A stretch of DNA of 6,698 nt. It comes from Promethearchaeota archaeon. GTDB taxonomy: Archaea; Asgardarchaeota; Lokiarchaeia; Sigynarchaeales; SOKP01. The notes beneath the pieces are model-generated. The model did not search any database, was not told where the DNA came from, and saw only the letters and a list, made by a program, of their open reading frames with translations. Of this stretch, positions 5,582 to 6,698 are shown piece after piece. Location of the stretch: assembly GCA_030620005.1 (NCBI GenBank), contig JAUXAJ010000279.1, positions 1-6,698 of the forward strand, given 5' to 3'. The position numbers were made by a program, and so were the translations under genes. Positions within the stretch are counted from its first letter, which is position 1; each line of letters begins with the position of its first letter.

Positions 5582-5589
5582 TTTAAATA
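5582..5589 (+). promoter_or_regulatory. Candidate TATA box for the longin-like gene
   Basis: TTTAAATA is centred about 58 bases before the ATG at 5644. Unlike the leaderless arrangements elsewhere in the window, it would leave a leader of about 30 bases, and that leader holds a Shine-Dalgarno. A second A/T-rich candidate lies inside the palindrome at 5595-5613. Confidence 0.4.
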
Positions 5590-5594
5590 GGTAA

Positions 5595-5613
5595 AACTAT
5601 AATAATTATAGTT
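5595..5613. promoter_or_regulatory. 19-base palindrome in the promoter of the longin-like gene (candidate operator)
   Basis: AACTATAAT and ATTATAGTT are exact inverted copies with one central A at 5604. The element lies just downstream of TTTAAATA (5582-5589) and 18 bases before the Shine-Dalgarno, where a bound dimer would block initiation. In RNA it could also fold as a weak A/U hairpin. A perfect 9-base dyad is less likely by chance than the many short ones, although A/T-rich sequence makes such matches easier. Confidence 0.45.
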
Positions 5614-5631
5614 ATAGAATTTGAAAAATGT

Positions 5632-5635
5632 GGAG
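5632..5635 (+). promoter_or_regulatory. Shine-Dalgarno of the longin-like gene
   Basis: GGAG ends 8 bases before the ATG at 5644 and fixes that start. It is one of the few convincing ribosome binding sites in the window, matching the longer leader of this gene. Confidence 0.55.
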
Positions 5636-5643
5636 TTTTATTA

Positions 5644-6072
5644 ATGAGCTACATCTTGTTGTTTGATGGAAGTAGTGGAATTTCTTTCTTGCACTTTCGG
5701 TTGAACATCTCTACCGAACGAATAGAGAATATTGATATGGTGAGCGGGTTTATTGTTGCATTGCGTTCTTTTGTTCGATCGGAGTTAAAGAGCAATGAAA
5801 TTAGTTTAGTTAAGATGGATAATTATACGATTTTGGTAAAACCTTTATTTAAAAAATTTAATATTCATGCTGCTTTTTTCATTCAAAAAAAATATTCTAT
5901 ATTTTTTATGGAATTAATACCTGAAATAATTAAAAAATTAAGGCAAAATAAGAGATTCTTTAAAAGCTGTCGTAAGAACGATTTAAGATCGTTCGATGAA
6001 ATAGCGGATGTGGTTCAAATGTTAATAAGGAAGCATTATAAAAAACATCTTGCTACAATATTCAAAAAATAA
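5644..6072 (+). CDS. Longin/roadblock-like small protein (Asgard type)
   Basis: The 142-residue protein has the layout of stand-alone longin/roadblock-like domains: a first strand ending in a short turn (ILLFDGSSGISFLHF, 4-18), then DMVSGFIVALRSFVRSEL (31-48), a helix with the typical M-V-S-G-F-x-x-A-L-x-S-F pattern, then strands ISLVKMDNYTILVK (53-66) and HAAFFIQKKYSIFF (75-88), and a basic C-terminal helical region. Such domains act as platforms for small Ras-like GTPases or as subunits of trafficking and signalling complexes in eukaryotes, and are numerous in Asgard archaea. The residue patterns are what I see; the role is inferred. There is no membrane segment. The start is supported by GGAG 8 bases upstream. 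No GTPase gene lies in the window, so its partner is unknown. The Lys/Arg-rich tail might bind nucleic acid or acidic lipid. Confidence 0.65.
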   Translation: MSYILLFDGSSGISFLHFRLNISTERIENIDMVSGFIVALRSFVRSELKSNEISLVKMDNYTILVKPLFKKFNIHAAFFIQKKYSIFFMELIPEIIKKLRQNKRFFKSCRKNDLRSFDEIADVVQMLIRKHYKKHLATIFKK

Positions 6073-6096
6073 TATATAAAATTATTAAAAATGAGT

Positions 6097-6122
6097 AAAA
6101 AAAACGCATGATTTTTCTATGC
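6097..6122 (-). terminator. Hairpin plus T-tract terminator of the 6130-6561 gene
   Basis: On the minus strand, eight bases past the stop codon, GCAT and ATGC (6119-6122 and 6106-6109) form a short stem, extended by a G-U pair, around an A-rich loop. Eight T residues follow (6104-6097). This is a compact intrinsic-type terminator between the two convergent genes. The plus-strand direction has no comparable T run after the stem. Confidence 0.5.
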
Positions 6123-6129
6123 TTATTCG

Positions 6130-6561
6130 TTAAATTACTTTCTCACATTCTTTATTTATTTCTTTCATGGTTGAGGCAAAATTCTGCCACCAATTCTGAC
6201 CCTGTTGAGACACTAATATGGGGTCCACTTTTTGAGAATCAAGACATCTGATTACTTCTTTTTGAGTCTTAATTTTTTCTTTCCAAATAGCTGAGAATAT
6301 TCCCTGTAAATTAATTTTTACCCTCTTAATTAGGTCTTCGTAGGAGATAGATACATCCGCTTTTTTTTGCAGCTTATTCAATTGTTCTAGTTTTATTTTT
6401 TCTTTAGCTCGATTTAAATCGGTACAATTAATCATGATTGTGAACGGGTTTGCCCTACCATGCTTACAATTTTTTTGTATTTCGCAATCTACGCAATAAT
6501 TATCAAAACTAACTCTATAGTCTTGTAATCCAATTATTGAATAATTTAAAATTTTTGTCAT
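6130..6561 (-). CDS. Cys-containing hypothetical protein of unknown function
   Basis: I do not recognise this 143-residue protein. Near the N-terminus it carries C23-x2-C26-x5-C32 in YCVDCEIQKNCKHG, then C46 in MINC, which could bind zinc or an iron-sulfur cluster; H34 is a possible further ligand. Residues 48-90 are rich in Lys, Glu, Leu and Gln (RAKEKIKLEQLNKLQKKADV) and probably form a helix or short coiled coil. The C-terminal third has WW at 124-125 and ends in a charged helix. There is no signal peptide or membrane segment. The gene is convergent with the longin-like gene. A TATAAATA about 20 bases upstream of the ATG, without a Shine-Dalgarno, suggests leaderless translation. The Cys spacing might suggest a regulator or redox protein, but I cannot assign one. 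Confidence 0.65.
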   Translation of the reverse strand: MTKILNYSIIGLQDYRVSFDNYCVDCEIQKNCKHGRANPFTIMINCTDLNRAKEKIKLEQLNKLQKKADVSISYEDLIKRVKINLQGIFSAIWKEKIKTQKEVIRCLDSQKVDPILVSQQGQNWWQNFASTMKEINKECEKVI

Positions 6562-6577
6562 TTTGTATTCTCTTTTC

Positions 6578-6592
6578 TATTTATATTTTAAA
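6578..6592 (-). promoter_or_regulatory. Promoter of the 6130-6561 gene
   Basis: The minus strand reads TTAAAATATAAATA, giving two overlapping TATA options centred about 20 and 27 bases before the ATG at 6561. Either predicts a leaderless or nearly leaderless mRNA, in line with the missing Shine-Dalgarno. Further upstream to the window edge I see only A/T-rich sequence. Confidence 0.5.
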
Positions 6593-6698
6593 ATGTATCA
6601 TTTTGACTTTTTAAATTTAGCGTAATGGTCGTCAAAAAATTTTTTAACCATTTATTATTAGATCTATTCAATAAAGACTAATTTTAATAATTACTATT

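Noticed and set aside
6598..6651. Minus-strand 17-codon frame (MVKKFFDDHYAKFKK...) upstream of the 6130-6561 gene
   Set aside because: Too short to support, with an in-frame stop just before the ATG and no ribosome binding site. It lies upstream of the promoter of the next gene, so it is not a leader peptide either.

Overview
This AT-rich window reads as archaeal chromosome, most likely from an Asgard-type (Loki-like) lineage. Three things point there. The amino-acid genes belong to the LysW-carrier lysine/arginine pathway. The promoters look archaeal: TATA boxes of the TTTAAATA/TATAAATA type lie about one helical span upstream of several start codons, which would give leaderless or nearly leaderless transcripts. 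One small protein resembles the stand-alone longin/roadblock-like proteins that are abundant in Asgard genomes. The Asgard placement is an inference from style of sequence; membership of the Archaea is much safer.

Layout. Bases 1-90 are unusually G/C-rich and structured. They hold either the start of a divergent minus-strand gene that runs off the left edge or part of a structured RNA. Bases 91-415 hold no gene I can support, only promoter-like sequence and a hairpin. Bases 416-601 encode the N-terminal end of a TnpB (IS200/IS605 OrfB) protein and stop about 30 bases before the 3' end of the next gene, so this is a mobile-element remnant. On the minus strand, 628-1902 is a complete coaBC gene (coenzyme A synthesis). 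Divergent from it, across a 189-base promoter region, is a tight plus-strand cluster: lysX (ATP-grasp ligase), lysZ (carrier-linked kinase) and lysK (carrier-releasing hydrolase). lysX and lysZ are 24 bases apart, and lysZ and lysK overlap. Downstream are a small zinc-ribbon-like protein of unknown function (5017-5403), a longin/roadblock-like protein (5644-6072) and a convergent minus-strand Cys-containing protein of unknown function (6130-6561). The last 137 bases hold only the promoter of that gene.

How the genes work together. LysX attaches alpha-aminoadipate (and/or glutamate) to the C-terminus of the carrier protein LysW. LysZ phosphorylates the side-chain carboxylate. LysY and LysJ, both absent here, reduce and transaminate it. 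LysK then releases lysine (or ornithine). LysW is also absent from the window. CoaBC is a separate housekeeping function that shares only the divergent intergenic region. The three small downstream genes have no evident link to lysine synthesis.

I find no defence system, CRISPR array, tRNA or rRNA. The most interesting points are the repeated promoter/leader motif before lysZ and the 5017 gene, two palindromes placed at TATA boxes, the unusual recognition segments of LysX and LysK, and the unexplained G/C-rich left edge.
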